From Salmonella bongori NCTC 12419 (lineage in GTDB: Bacteria > Pseudomonadota > Gammaproteobacteria > Enterobacterales > Enterobacteriaceae), in assembly GCF_000252995.1 (NCBI RefSeq), contig NC_015761.1, positions 3,596,001-3,660,000 of the forward strand: a DNA stretch of 64,000 nucleotides, read 5' to 3'. The translations under genes and the position numbers were made by a program. The notes below the pieces were generated by a model. That model saw nothing but the letters and a program-made list of their open reading frames with translations. It did not search any database and was not told the DNA's origin. Below are positions 8,324-17,027 of this stretch, in pieces (position 1 is the stretch's first letter; each line of letters starts with the position of its first letter).

Positions 8324-9343
8324 CTAGTGGCGACTCAGCTCTTCCTTGCGGGCGCGACCTAATAGCGTTAATGCTGCCTCGCGCGCGTTTTTTCCGCAAT
8401 ACAATACTTGATAAATTTCCTCGGTTATTGGCATTTCAACACCAAACCGGTGGGCCAATTCACGAACTTCTTTGGTATTGCGATAGCCTTCGACCACCTG
8501 GCCAATCTTATCCTGCGCGCCTTTAACGTCCATACCCTGGCCAAGCATCATGCCAAAACGACGGTTGCGCGACTGGTTGTCGGTACAGGTCAGCACCAGA
8601 TCGCCTAAACCCGCCATCCCCATAAAGGTGGCAGGATCGGCGCCAAGCGCTGCGCCAAGCCGCGACATTTCGGTTAACCCACGCGTGATAAGCGCTGTAC
8701 GGGCGTTTGCGCCAAAGCCAATGCCGTCGGATATACCCGCGCCAATCGCAATCACGTTTTTTACCGCGCCGCCTAGCTGCACGCCGATAAAATCAGAATT
8801 GATATAGACGCGAAAACTTTTTCCGCAGTGCAACAGTTGCTGGAGATCGTCGGCAAAGATCTCATCGGTTGAAGCCAATGAAATTGCCGTCGGCAAACCT
8901 GCCGCCAGTTCTTTAGCGAACGTCGGGCCGGAGATCACCGCCAGCGGAATTTGATCGCCTAACGCCTCGCGAGCGACATCCTGCAACAGGCGTCCCGTTT
9001 CCGCTTCCAGGCCTTTGGTCGCCCATACCAGACGCGCATCCGGACGCATTAGCGGTTTAATCTGCCGCAGTACATCGCTAAAAACATGGCTTGGCACAAC
9101 CACCAGAATATTACGACTGGCCGCCAGCGCGGTCGCTAAATCGCTTTCCAGACGCAAGGTATCGGGGAAAGGCACATCGGGAAGGAACGCGACGTTACAG
9201 CGATCGCGCTCAAGGGTTGCGATGTGTTGAGGGTCATGGCCCCACAGAACCACCTCATGGCCGTTTCTTGCCAGGGTGATAGCAAGTGCGGTGCCGTACG
9301 AGCCGGCACCGATGACTGTCATTGACGCATTACTTTCGTTCAT
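8324..9343 (-). CDS. gpsA: NAD(P)H-dependent glycerol-3-phosphate dehydrogenase
   Basis: Reduces dihydroxyacetone phosphate to sn-glycerol 3-phosphate, the backbone for phospholipids. The 339-residue protein shows the N-terminal Rossmann motif VIGAGSYGTALA (about 10-21) and the all-helical C-terminal domain containing GAVKNVIAIGAGI with the catalytic Lys. Its start codon overlaps the secB stop at 9343, so it is translationally coupled to secB, as in E. coli. Confidence 0.97.
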   Translation of the reverse strand: MNESNASMTVIGAGSYGTALAITLARNGHEVVLWGHDPQHIATLERDRCNVAFLPDVPFPDTLRLESDLATALAASRNILVVVPSHVFSDVLRQIKPLMRPDARLVWATKGLEAETGRLLQDVAREALGDQIPLAVISGPTFAKELAAGLPTAISLASTDEIFADDLQQLLHCGKSFRVYINSDFIGVQLGGAVKNVIAIGAGISDGIGFGANARTALITRGLTEMSRLGAALGADPATFMGMAGLGDLVLTCTDNQSRNRRFGMMLGQGMDVKGAQDKIGQVVEGYRNTKEVRELAHRFGVEMPITEEIYQVLYCGKNAREAALTLLGRARKEELSRH

Positions 9344-9810
9344 CAGGCATCCTGATGTTGTTCAGTACCTTCGCCAGCCTGCTGCTGCAAATAGTTCATG
9401 AACAGCGCATCGAAGTTGACCGGCGCAAGGTTCAGTTGCGGGAACGTACCACGTGAAACCAGGCTAGTGATGCATTCGCGGGCATACGGGAACAGAATGT
9501 TCGGGCAGTATGCGCCCAGGCAATGCGCCATCTGGGTACCTTCAATACCACTGATAGAGAAAATACCGCCTTGCTGAACTTCGCACAGGAACGCAGTTTC
9601 TTCACCCAGGGAGGCCGTCACAGTAACACGCAGCACAACTTCATAAACGTCATCCGCCAGTTGGGAAGACGCCGTATCAAGATCAAGTTTAACCTCTGGC
9701 TGCCAATCTTTCTGGAAAACATGCGGTGCGTTTGGCGCTTCGAAAGAAACATCCTTGGTATAGATACGTTGGATCTGGAAAGCCATTTCAGTGTTATTTT
9801 GTTCTGACAT
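9343..9810 (-). CDS. secB: protein-export chaperone SecB
   Basis: Tetrameric cytosolic chaperone that keeps preproteins unfolded and hands them to SecA. At 155 residues it has the usual length, including the acidic N-terminal region that contacts SecA and the conserved FPYARECITSLVSRGTFP segment (about 103-120). It sits between grxC and gpsA in a conserved operon and shares a base with the gpsA start. Confidence 0.97.
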   Translation of the reverse strand: MSEQNNTEMAFQIQRIYTKDVSFEAPNAPHVFQKDWQPEVKLDLDTASSQLADDVYEVVLRVTVTASLGEETAFLCEVQQGGIFSISGIEGTQMAHCLGAYCPNILFPYARECITSLVSRGTFPQLNLAPVNFDALFMNYLQQQAGEGTEQHQDA

Positions 9811-9853
9811 GTGTAAAACCCTTTAGTGTTGTCCTTAAATACTTGAGTACGCC

Positions 9854-10105
9854 TTAACGCAACAGCGGATCCAGTCCACCACGCGCATCCAGCGCATACA
9901 AGTCGTCACAACCGCCAATGTGCTGTGCATCAATAAAAATTTGCGGAACCGTCGTACGGCCACTACGTTTGATCATCTCTTCACGCTTCACGGCGTCGCC
10001 GTCAATCGCAATTTCCTGGAAACTCACGCCCTTACTGTTTAACAGCGCTTTTGCACGATGGCAAAATGGGCAGGTTGCTTTGGTGTAGATTTCAATGTTG
10101 GCCAT
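9854..10105 (-). CDS. grxC: glutaredoxin 3
   Basis: A small thioredoxin-fold protein of 83 residues that reduces disulfides and glutathione mixed disulfides using GSH. The dithiol active site CPFC is at residues 12-15, and the glutathione-binding TVPQIFI segment with its cis-proline and the GGCDDL loop are present. It lies between yibN and secB in the same operon. Confidence 0.96.
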   Translation of the reverse strand: MANIEIYTKATCPFCHRAKALLNSKGVSFQEIAIDGDAVKREEMIKRSGRTTVPQIFIDAQHIGGCDDLYALDARGGLDPLLR

Positions 10106-10191
10106 GACTTCGCTCCTGTTTTTTTACCCGATAGATATCATGTCGAAGCAAGGGCAAGTCATTCCCCTTACGCCATGAGAACGTCGGGTAC

Positions 10192-10623
10192 TTACTTACC
10201 GCGCACCAGAGGCAGATTCTCGCCGCTCCAGCCTGCTACGCCTTCTTTCAATACAAACACCTTCTCAAAACCTGCTTTCGTCAGCGCATTAGCGGACTCC
10301 TGGCATTGCATACCGGAACCGTCGACCACGATAATTGGCTTGTCTTTGTGCTTGTCCAGTTCGCCAACATTGTTGGCTTTAATGTCGCTCGGCAGCAAGT
10401 TGGTTGCGCCAGCGATATGGCCTTTACGGAAATCGTCACGCTGACGTAAATCCACCACCACGGCGTCCTCCTTATTGATAAGGCGCGTGGCTTCGCCACG
10501 TGTAATCACCTTAACTTTCGAAGTCAGACCTTTGAACGTGGTAAATAAAACCGCCACCAGTAACGCAATCCAGGCGATACTCAGTATGGGATGGCGGCCA
10601 ACAAATTGCATAATTTCTTGCAT
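10192..10623 (-). CDS. yibN: membrane-anchored rhodanese-like protein YibN
   Basis: A 143-residue protein with one N-terminal membrane helix (about residues 11-29, PILSIAWIALLVAVLFTTF) and a cytoplasmic rhodanese domain whose candidate active-site Cys is C107 in GSGMQCQES. I take the ATG at 10623, which gives the family length, rather than the one at 10635. It heads the yibN-grxC-secB-gpsA operon. A thiosulfate sulfurtransferase activity or a role with the Sec/YidC machinery is possible; the physiological substrate is not evident from sequence. Confidence 0.9.
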   Translation of the reverse strand: MQEIMQFVGRHPILSIAWIALLVAVLFTTFKGLTSKVKVITRGEATRLINKEDAVVVDLRQRDDFRKGHIAGATNLLPSDIKANNVGELDKHKDKPIIVVDGSGMQCQESANALTKAGFEKVFVLKEGVAGWSGENLPLVRGK

Positions 10624-10872
10624 GGGGGGTAACAACTCCCGACGTAGTGATTAAAAAAACCAGGAAAGGAGTATACCTGCGCAGTGGCGCAAATACAGCC
10701 AGAGCGTGCACTGGAATGCATTTTTGCGGGGCGCTACGAAAAAAAAATCGCTCCGTTACTCGCCTTCTCACGCCTGCGTTCTCCCTTTCTTTGATCTTCT
10801 GAGGCTATTTTATCGATTCAGCTGTAGTAAAATTACGCAATTATTTTGTCTATTGAGTATGAGGTTGTCGCA

Positions 10873-12417
10873 ATGTCGGTTTCTAAAAAACCTATGGTAC
10901 TGGTGATTCTGGATGGCTACGGCTACCGTGAAGAACAGCAGGATAACGCCATCTTAAACGCCAAAACCCCGGTGATGGATGCTCTGTGGGCAAAACGTCC
11001 ACATACCCTGATTGATGCATCCGGTCTGGAAGTGGGTCTGCCTGACCGCCAGATGGGCAACTCCGAAGTGGGCCACGTTAACCTGGGCGCGGGCCGTATT
11101 GTTTATCAGGATCTGACGCGTCTGGATGTTGAAATTAAAGAACGGACCTTTTTCGCAAATCCGGTGCTGACTCAGGCGGTAGACCAGGCGAAAAATACGG
11201 GTAAAGCGGTTCATATCATGGGCCTGCTGTCTGCAGGCGGCGTTCACAGCCATGAAGATCACATCATGGCGATGGTAGAACTGGCCGCTGAACGTGGCGC
11301 AGAAAAAATTTATCTGCACGCCTTCCTCGATGGACGCGACACGCCGCCGCGTAGCGCTGAAACGTCGCTGAAAAAATTCGAAGACAAATTTGCCGCGCTG
11401 GGCAAAGGTCGCGTGGCCTCTATCATCGGTCGTTACTACGCTATGGACCGCGACAACCGTTGGGATCGCGTTGAACAGGCGTACAATCTGTTAACCCTGG
11501 CTCAGGGCGAGTTCCAGGCGGACACTGCCGTGGCTGGCCTGCAGGCCGCTTACGCTCGCGATGAAAACGACGAGTTCGTTAAAGCGACCGTTATTCGCGC
11601 CGAAGGCCAGGCTGATGCGGCAATGGAAGACGGCGACACGCTGATTTTTATGAACTTCCGCGCTGACCGCGCTCGCGAAATTACCCGCGCTTTCGTTAAT
11701 ACAGACTTCGACGGTTTCGCACGTAAGAAAGTGGTTAACCTGAACGTCGTGATGCTGACCGAATACGCTGCTGATATCAAAACCGCGGTTGCTTACCCGC
11801 CAGCCTCTCTGGCAAACACATTCGGCGAGTGGATGGCGAAAAACGATAAAACCCAACTGCGTATTTCCGAAACGGAAAAATATGCGCACGTGACCTTCTT
11901 CTTTAATGGCGGCGTGGAAGAGCCGTTTGCCGGTGAAGAGCGCATCCTGATCAACTCGCCGAAAGTGGCCACTTACGACCTGCAACCAGAAATGAGCTCT
12001 GCAGAATTGACTGAAAAATTGGTTGCGGCGATCGAAAGCGGCAAATACGACACCATCATTTGTAACTATCCAAACGGCGACATGGTTGGTCATACCGGCG
12101 TGATGGAAGCGGCAATCAAAGCGGTGGAAGCGCTGGATCACTGCATTGCGCAGGTGACAAAAGCGGTTGAGTCCGTAGGTGGACAACTGTTGATTACCGC
12201 TGACCACGGTAACGCGGAACAGATGCGCGATCCGGCGACAGGCCAGGCGCATACAGCCCACACTAACCTGCCGGTGCCACTGATTTATATTGGCGAGAAA
12301 AGCGTGAAGGCAGTCGAAGGCGGTAAACTTTCAGACATTGCGCCGACCATGTTGTCGCTGATGGGGATGGAAATCCCGCAAGAGATGACTGGTAAGCCGC
12401 TGTTCATCGTGGAATAA
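10873..12417 (+). CDS. gpmI: 2,3-bisphosphoglycerate-independent phosphoglycerate mutase
   Basis: Cofactor-independent, manganese-dependent interconversion of 3- and 2-phosphoglycerate in glycolysis (also called gpmM). The 514-residue enzyme belongs to the alkaline-phosphatase superfamily. Its metal ligand Asp14 is in LDGYGYRE, and the catalytic phosphoserine is S64 in QMGNSEVGHVN. The ITADHGNAEQM metal site lies near the C terminus. The ATG at 10873 is preferred over 10846 because it matches the family start MSVSKKP. It is followed by envC and yibQ on the same strand. Confidence 0.97.
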   Translation: MSVSKKPMVLVILDGYGYREEQQDNAILNAKTPVMDALWAKRPHTLIDASGLEVGLPDRQMGNSEVGHVNLGAGRIVYQDLTRLDVEIKERTFFANPVLTQAVDQAKNTGKAVHIMGLLSAGGVHSHEDHIMAMVELAAERGAEKIYLHAFLDGRDTPPRSAETSLKKFEDKFAALGKGRVASIIGRYYAMDRDNRWDRVEQAYNLLTLAQGEFQADTAVAGLQAAYARDENDEFVKATVIRAEGQADAAMEDGDTLIFMNFRADRAREITRAFVNTDFDGFARKKVVNLNVVMLTEYAADIKTAVAYPPASLANTFGEWMAKNDKTQLRISETEKYAHVTFFFNGGVEEPFAGEERILINSPKVATYDLQPEMSSAELTEKLVAAIESGKYDTIICNYPNGDMVGHTGVMEAAIKAVEALDHCIAQVTKAVESVGGQLLITADHGNAEQMRDPATGQAHTAHTNLPVPLIYIGEKSVKAVEGGKLSDIAPTMLSLMGMEIPQEMTGKPLFIVE

Positions 12418-12426
12418 TCCCTCCCC

Positions 12427-13710
12427 ATGAGGGGAAAGGCGATTAACACCATTCAACAGGCCGTGAAACCAAGAAAGTTTTCAGTCAGGCCTTTGTTCTA
12501 CGCCAGCGTACTTAGCGCTGGCGTATTGTTGTGCGTCTTTTCCGCCCACGCGGATGACCGCGATCAGCTCAAATCCATTCAGGCCGATATCGCTGCAAAA
12601 GAACGCGCCGTACGCCAACAGCAACAGCAGCGCGCCAGCCTTTTGGCGCAGTTGAAAGCCCAGGAAGAAGCTATTTCAGCCGCGGCGCGTAAGCTGCGCG
12701 AAACCCAAAGCACACTGGATCAGTTAAACACGCAAATTGAGGAGATGAACGCCTCAATTGCCAAACTGGAGCAGCAAAAGGCCAGCCAGGAACGCAATCT
12801 CGCCGCGCAGCTGGATGCCGCTTTCCGCCAGGGTGAACACACCGGTATCCAGCTTATTCTTAGCGGTGAAGAGAGCCAGCGCGGGCAACGCTTACAGGCC
12901 TATTTCGGCTATCTGAACCAGGCGCGCCAGGAGACTATCGCCGAACTGAAACAGACGCGCGAGCAGGTCGCCTCGCAAAAAGCCGAGCTGGAAGAGAAGC
13001 AGAGCCAACAACAGACGTTGCTGTATGAACAACGCGCTCAACAGGCGAAACTGGAGCAAGCGCGTAATGAGCGTAAGAAAACGCTTGCCGGGCTGGAATC
13101 GTCAATTCAGCAGGGTCAGCAGCAGTTAAGTGAACTACGCGCCAACGAATCACGCCTGCGCAACAGTATCGCGCGGGCGGAAGCGGCGGCCAAAGCGCGA
13201 GCGGAGCGTGAAGCACGCGAAGCGCAGGCGGTACGCGACAAGCAGCAAGAGGCCTCGCGCAAAGGCACCACCTATAAACCAACCGAAAGCGAACGTTCGC
13301 TCATGTCCCGTACAGGCGGCCTGGGCGCGCCTCGTGGCCAGGCATACTGGCCGGTACGCGGTCCGATATTGCATCGCTATGGCGAACGGCTTCAGGGTGA
13401 GCTACGTTGGAAGGGGATGGTTATCGGCGCGTCGGAAGGCACCGAGGTTAAAGCCATTGCTGACGGCAGGGTGATTCTGGCGGACTGGCTGCAAGGCTAT
13501 GGCCTGGTAGTGGTCGTAGAGCATGGTAAAGGCGATATGAGCCTTTACGGCTATAATCAGAGCGCACTGGTCAGCGTAGGCGCGCAGGTGCGCGCCGGAC
13601 AACCTATCGCCCTTGTGGGCAGTAGCGGCGGTCAGGGTAGGCCATCGCTCTATTTCGAAATTCGTCGCCAGGGTCAGGCGGTCAATCCACAGCCGTGGTT
13701 GGGAAGATAA
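12427..13710 (+). CDS. envC: murein hydrolase activator EnvC
   Basis: Periplasmic activator of the septal amidases AmiA and AmiB, recruited by FtsEX. It has a signal sequence (hydrophobic YASVLSAGVLLCVFSAHA, cleavage after about residue 42), a long coiled-coil region rich in Gln, Glu and Lys (about 45-285), and a C-terminal LytM domain (about 310-427) that is degenerate and non-hydrolytic in this family. The length is 427 residues from the ATG at 12427. That ATG has no clear ribosome site, and the first eight residues look unlike E. coli EnvC, so the true start could be slightly downstream. Confidence 0.93.
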   Translation: MRGKAINTIQQAVKPRKFSVRPLFYASVLSAGVLLCVFSAHADDRDQLKSIQADIAAKERAVRQQQQQRASLLAQLKAQEEAISAAARKLRETQSTLDQLNTQIEEMNASIAKLEQQKASQERNLAAQLDAAFRQGEHTGIQLILSGEESQRGQRLQAYFGYLNQARQETIAELKQTREQVASQKAELEEKQSQQQTLLYEQRAQQAKLEQARNERKKTLAGLESSIQQGQQQLSELRANESRLRNSIARAEAAAKARAEREAREAQAVRDKQQEASRKGTTYKPTESERSLMSRTGGLGAPRGQAYWPVRGPILHRYGERLQGELRWKGMVIGASEGTEVKAIADGRVILADWLQGYGLVVVVEHGKGDMSLYGYNQSALVSVGAQVRAGQPIALVGSSGGQGRPSLYFEIRRQGQAVNPQPWLGR

Positions 13711-13713
13711 GTT

Positions 13714-14676
13714 TTGCCTCAGTTTCGTCGCACCATTCTCACGCTGGCCACGTTGCTGGCGTTTACACATCCCGCTTTTGCCGGCAAGCTCGCCATCGTA
13801 ATTGATGATTTTGGCTATCGCCCGCATACGGAAAACCAGGTTCTGGCGCTGCCGCCGAACATCTCCGTTGCCGTATTGCCTAACGCCCCGCACGCGCGTG
13901 AAATGGCGACCAAAGCACACAATAGCGGACATGAAGTACTGATCCATCTGCCGATGGCGCCGCTAAGCAAACAGCCGCTGGAGAAGGACACGCTGCGCCC
14001 GGAGATGAGCAGTGATGAGATCGAACGCATCATCCGCGAGGCGGTCAACAAAGTACCGTATGCCGTCGGTCTTAATAACCACATGGGCAGCGCAATGACG
14101 TCCAGCCTGTTCGGTATGCAAAAAGTGATGCAGGCGCTGGAACATTACAATCTCTATTTTCTCGACAGTATGACCATTGGCAACAGCCAGGCGATGCGCG
14201 CAGCATCCGGTACGGGTGTGAAGGTCATTAAGCGTAAAGTGTTCCTCGACGATACTCAAAACGAGGCGGATATCCGCCGTCAGTTCAATCGCGCTATCGA
14301 ACTGGCCCGTCGTAACGGCTCCGCTATCGCGATAGGTCACCCGCATCCCGCCACGGTTCGCGTGCTACAGCAGATGGTTTATCATCTGCCGTCAGATATC
14401 ACCCTGGTACGCCCGGGCAGCCTGCTCAACGAACCGCAGGTGGATACGTCCCGGCCCAATCTGACGCCGCAGAAAATTGACGCGCCGCGTAATCCCTTTC
14501 GCGGCGTGAAAGTGTGTAAGCCGAAGAAACCACTGGAACCCGTTTACGCCACGCGCTTCTTCAGTGTCATCGGCGAGAGCATTACACAAAGTTCAGTGGT
14601 CGCCTGGTTTCAGCATCAGTGGCAAGGCTGGGGAAAAATCGCAACGCCTAAAAACGTGAGCGCTAAGACAGATTGA
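13714..14676 (+). CDS. yibQ: YibQ, divergent polysaccharide deacetylase family protein
   Basis: A 320-residue exported protein of the divergent polysaccharide deacetylase family (formerly DUF610). It has a cleavable signal peptide ending PAFA at about residue 22, then IVIDDFGYR, a conserved H-L-P-M segment (LIHLPMAPL) and IAIGHPHP, the motifs that correspond to the NodB-like fold. The start is TTG, four bases after the envC stop, which implies coupled translation. Its association with envC suggests a cell-wall role, but the substrate is unknown. Its 3' end overlaps the 3' end of waaH on the other strand. Confidence 0.9.
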   Translation: MPQFRRTILTLATLLAFTHPAFAGKLAIVIDDFGYRPHTENQVLALPPNISVAVLPNAPHAREMATKAHNSGHEVLIHLPMAPLSKQPLEKDTLRPEMSSDEIERIIREAVNKVPYAVGLNNHMGSAMTSSLFGMQKVMQALEHYNLYFLDSMTIGNSQAMRAASGTGVKVIKRKVFLDDTQNEADIRRQFNRAIELARRNGSAIAIGHPHPATVRVLQQMVYHLPSDITLVRPGSLLNEPQVDTSRPNLTPQKIDAPRNPFRGVKVCKPKKPLEPVYATRFFSVIGESITQSSVVAWFQHQWQGWGKIATPKNVSAKTD

Positions 14677-15697
14677 GCGCCTTACGGGCAATACGACGGT
14701 GTGACAAGGTTTTGTCACGCCATCGCCAAAGCCGGAAAGACCAGAGCAGCGTCTGATACGCCGCTTTCGCGCTGCGAACGTTAATCATCATCCGTTTATA
14801 CATGCCAGAAGTAAAAATCTCGGCAATCATACGCTGGCGGGTCAAAATATCGGCCTCTTTACGTACTGCATGACAAACGCGTAACGCTTCCCAGGTAATT
14901 TGCTGGCGAAATTCAGGGTAAATTGGAATACGACTGGCATAATTACGGTTTAGTTTTTCTAATAAGCGCGTAATTTTAATATAATGTCGCTGATAATTAA
15001 GATTTTTACTGCCTTGCCTTTGCAAACGGCTGACTGAATTATCATGCAGGAAATATTTATATAACGATTGCTCAGTATAACGTACACGCGTGGCATTAAA
15101 CATGACTTCCGTCGACCATACTATGTCCTGATGATGCAGACCGGGAACGAAAGTAATATTGTTATCGGCAATCAGCGCACGCCGATAAACCCCCATCCAG
15201 ACTACATGCGTCCAGCGCCGCGAGGCCAGCGCCATACGCAACCAATCCGGCCCACTTAAGACGTCGGTTGAACGCAGACGATTGGTTGGAATAGATTGCC
15301 AGACGTGTCCGGTTTTCCGTACACACCAGTCGGCATTGCACTGTGCAACATCCAGATTATCTTTAAGCGCCATGGCCATCAGCGTTTTGTACATTTCCGG
15401 ATAAACAAGGTCATCTGCATCGACAAAAGCAACGTAATCGCCGGTCGCTGCTTGCAGCCCAAGATTACGGGCGACAGACGCGCCAGCATTGGCCTGATGA
15501 AGCAACCGAACATGCGGGTACTGTTCTGCATAATATTTTGCAATTTCAACGGAATGATCGGTTGCCCCATCATTTACAATGATAATTTCCAGCGCCGTCC
15601 ACGTTTGTGCGATTAACGACGCCATGCAAGCATTAAAATCAGCTCCCGCATTATATAACGGAATAATAACACTCAGTTTGGTTTTACTATTTTTCAT
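14663..15697 (-). CDS. waaH: family 2 glycosyltransferase, LPS core modification (WaaH/YibD)
   Basis: A GT-A fold, GT2 family transferase of 344 residues: N-terminal LSVIIPLYNAG, NDGATDHS nucleotide-binding region (42-49) and the metal-binding DADD at 93-96. The E. coli orthologue adds glucuronic acid to heptose III of the LPS inner core under PhoB control. Here a PmrA-type box and a matching -10 precede the gene, agreeing with reports that yibD is PmrA-regulated in Salmonella. It converges on yibQ with a 14-bp overlap. The UDP-GlcUA specificity is inferred from the orthologue. Confidence 0.9.
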   Translation of the reverse strand: MKNSKTKLSVIIPLYNAGADFNACMASLIAQTWTALEIIIVNDGATDHSVEIAKYYAEQYPHVRLLHQANAGASVARNLGLQAATGDYVAFVDADDLVYPEMYKTLMAMALKDNLDVAQCNADWCVRKTGHVWQSIPTNRLRSTDVLSGPDWLRMALASRRWTHVVWMGVYRRALIADNNITFVPGLHHQDIVWSTEVMFNATRVRYTEQSLYKYFLHDNSVSRLQRQGSKNLNYQRHYIKITRLLEKLNRNYASRIPIYPEFRQQITWEALRVCHAVRKEADILTRQRMIAEIFTSGMYKRMMINVRSAKAAYQTLLWSFRLWRWRDKTLSHRRIARKALNLS

Positions 15698-15730
15698 AAC
15701 GATTACCAGAAAAACCTGAATTTACCCTGC

Positions 15731-15764
15731 CTTTATACGGAGGCTCTATTAAGAAACTATTAAG
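15731..15764 (-). promoter_or_regulatory. PmrA-box promoter of waaH
   Basis: Read on the minus strand, CTTAAT-AGTTT-CTTAAT (15764-15748) is an excellent PmrA-box direct repeat (CTTAAT-N5-CTTAAG class). Ten bases downstream is TATAAA (15737-15732), a good -10. This box-to-minus-10 spacing is normal for PmrA/PhoP-type promoters, where the box replaces the -35. The gene begins 51 bp from the box. Confidence 0.8.
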
Positions 15765-15992
15765 CCGCCAACATTTATTTTTGTAGCAAAAAGGCAAGAA
15801 CAGGATTCAGGGTAGAGCGTTACATTAATGAGAAAAATAAGAATAAAGCGCAATTACGAATGATTGATGATTATGACAATTCTTTACGACTTTCCAGATT
15901 CTCCTTAATAAAAAAGGCCAGTGGATGACCACCAACCTTTTACGGTAATACGTATACCTGACCCAATAAACATTATCAGGCCTCTAAGCGTA
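15765..15992. other. intergenic region waaH-tdh
   Basis: Apart from the waaH promoter and the kbl-tdh terminator, nothing coding is seen in this AT-rich 228-bp stretch. A weak Pho-box-like string (TTGTCATAATCATCAAT on the minus strand, about 15863-15879) was considered and not called. Confidence 0.5.
15908..15937 (-). terminator. rho-independent terminator of kbl-tdh
   Basis: On the minus strand GGTTGGTGG-TCAT-CCACTGGCC forms a 9-bp stem (with G-U pairs) at 15937-15916, followed directly by a TTTTTT run. It lies about 55 bp downstream of the tdh stop. Confidence 0.82.
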
Positions 15993-17018
15993 TTAATCCC
16001 AGCTCAGGATGACTTTTCCTGACTGGCCTGAGCGCATGGCATCAAAGCCTTTCTGGAACTCATCAATTGAGAAACGATGGGTGATAATTGGAGACAGATC
16101 CAGACCGGACTGGATTAGCGCCGCCATCTTATACCAGGTTTCGAACATCTCACGACCATAAATGCCTTTAATGAACAACCCCTTAAAAATGACTTTTGTC
16201 CAGTCGATAGACATATCTGACGGCGGTATACCCAGCATCGCAATGCGGCCACCATGGTTCATGGTATCCAGCATGGTACGAAATGCCGGCGGCGCGCCGG
16301 ACATCTCCAGACCGACGTCAAACCCTTCGGTCATGCCCAACTCCGCCATCACATCGGTCAGGCTCTCTTTCGCCACGTTAACCGCGCGGGTGACGCCCAT
16401 TTTACGCGCCAGCTCCAGACGGTATTCGTTGACGTCGGTAATGACAACATGCCGAGCGCCAACATGTTTCGCTACTGCGGCGGCCATCACACCGATCGGC
16501 CCCGCGCCCGATACCAGCACATCTTCACCAACCAGATCAAAAGATAGCGCCGTATGCACCGCGTTACCGAACGGGTCGAAAATAGAGGCTAAATCATCAG
16601 AAATGTTATCCGGGATTTTAAAGGCGTTAAACGCAGGAATGACCAGATATTCTGCGAAGCAACCGGGACGGTTCACACCTACGCCCGTAGTATTGCGGCA
16701 CAGGTGGGTGCGACCACCGCGACAGTTGCGACAATGACCACAGGTAATATGGCCTTCTCCGGAAACGCGATCGCCGATTTTAAATCCTTTCACTTCCTGG
16801 CCAATGCCGACCACTTCACCGACATATTCGTGCCCCACGACCATCGGAACCGGGATGGTTTTTTGCGACCATTCATCCCAGTTATAGATGTGAACGTCAG
16901 TACCACAGATGGCTGTTTTACGGATTTTAATCAGCAGATCGTTATGACCGACTTCCGGCTCCGGAACGTCCGTCATCCAGATGCCTTCTTCCGCTTTCAG
17001 TTTGGATAACGCTTTCAT
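15993..17018 (-). CDS. tdh: L-threonine 3-dehydrogenase
   Basis: Zinc-dependent medium-chain dehydrogenase that oxidises threonine to 2-amino-3-ketobutyrate with NAD+. The 341-residue protein has the catalytic zinc Cys38 (AICGTDVH) and His/Glu in GHEYVGE, structural zinc cysteines C93, C96, C99 and C107, and the Rossmann motif SGAGPIGVM (about 170-178). It is the second gene of the kbl-tdh operon, 9 bp after kbl, so the unstable ketobutyrate can be used at once. Confidence 0.97.
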   Translation of the reverse strand: MKALSKLKAEEGIWMTDVPEPEVGHNDLLIKIRKTAICGTDVHIYNWDEWSQKTIPVPMVVGHEYVGEVVGIGQEVKGFKIGDRVSGEGHITCGHCRNCRGGRTHLCRNTTGVGVNRPGCFAEYLVIPAFNAFKIPDNISDDLASIFDPFGNAVHTALSFDLVGEDVLVSGAGPIGVMAAAVAKHVGARHVVITDVNEYRLELARKMGVTRAVNVAKESLTDVMAELGMTEGFDVGLEMSGAPPAFRTMLDTMNHGGRIAMLGIPPSDMSIDWTKVIFKGLFIKGIYGREMFETWYKMAALIQSGLDLSPIITHRFSIDEFQKGFDAMRSGQSGKVILSWD

Positions 17019-17027
17019 CTCACATCC

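Noticed and set aside
11491..12261. 256-codon open frame on the minus strand
   Set aside because: Antisense to the well-conserved gpmI; no ribosome site or family match.
15861..15880. Pho-box-like sequence upstream of waaH
   Set aside because: Only one half resembles CTGTCAT, and it is about 165 bp from the start codon; the PmrA box is far better.
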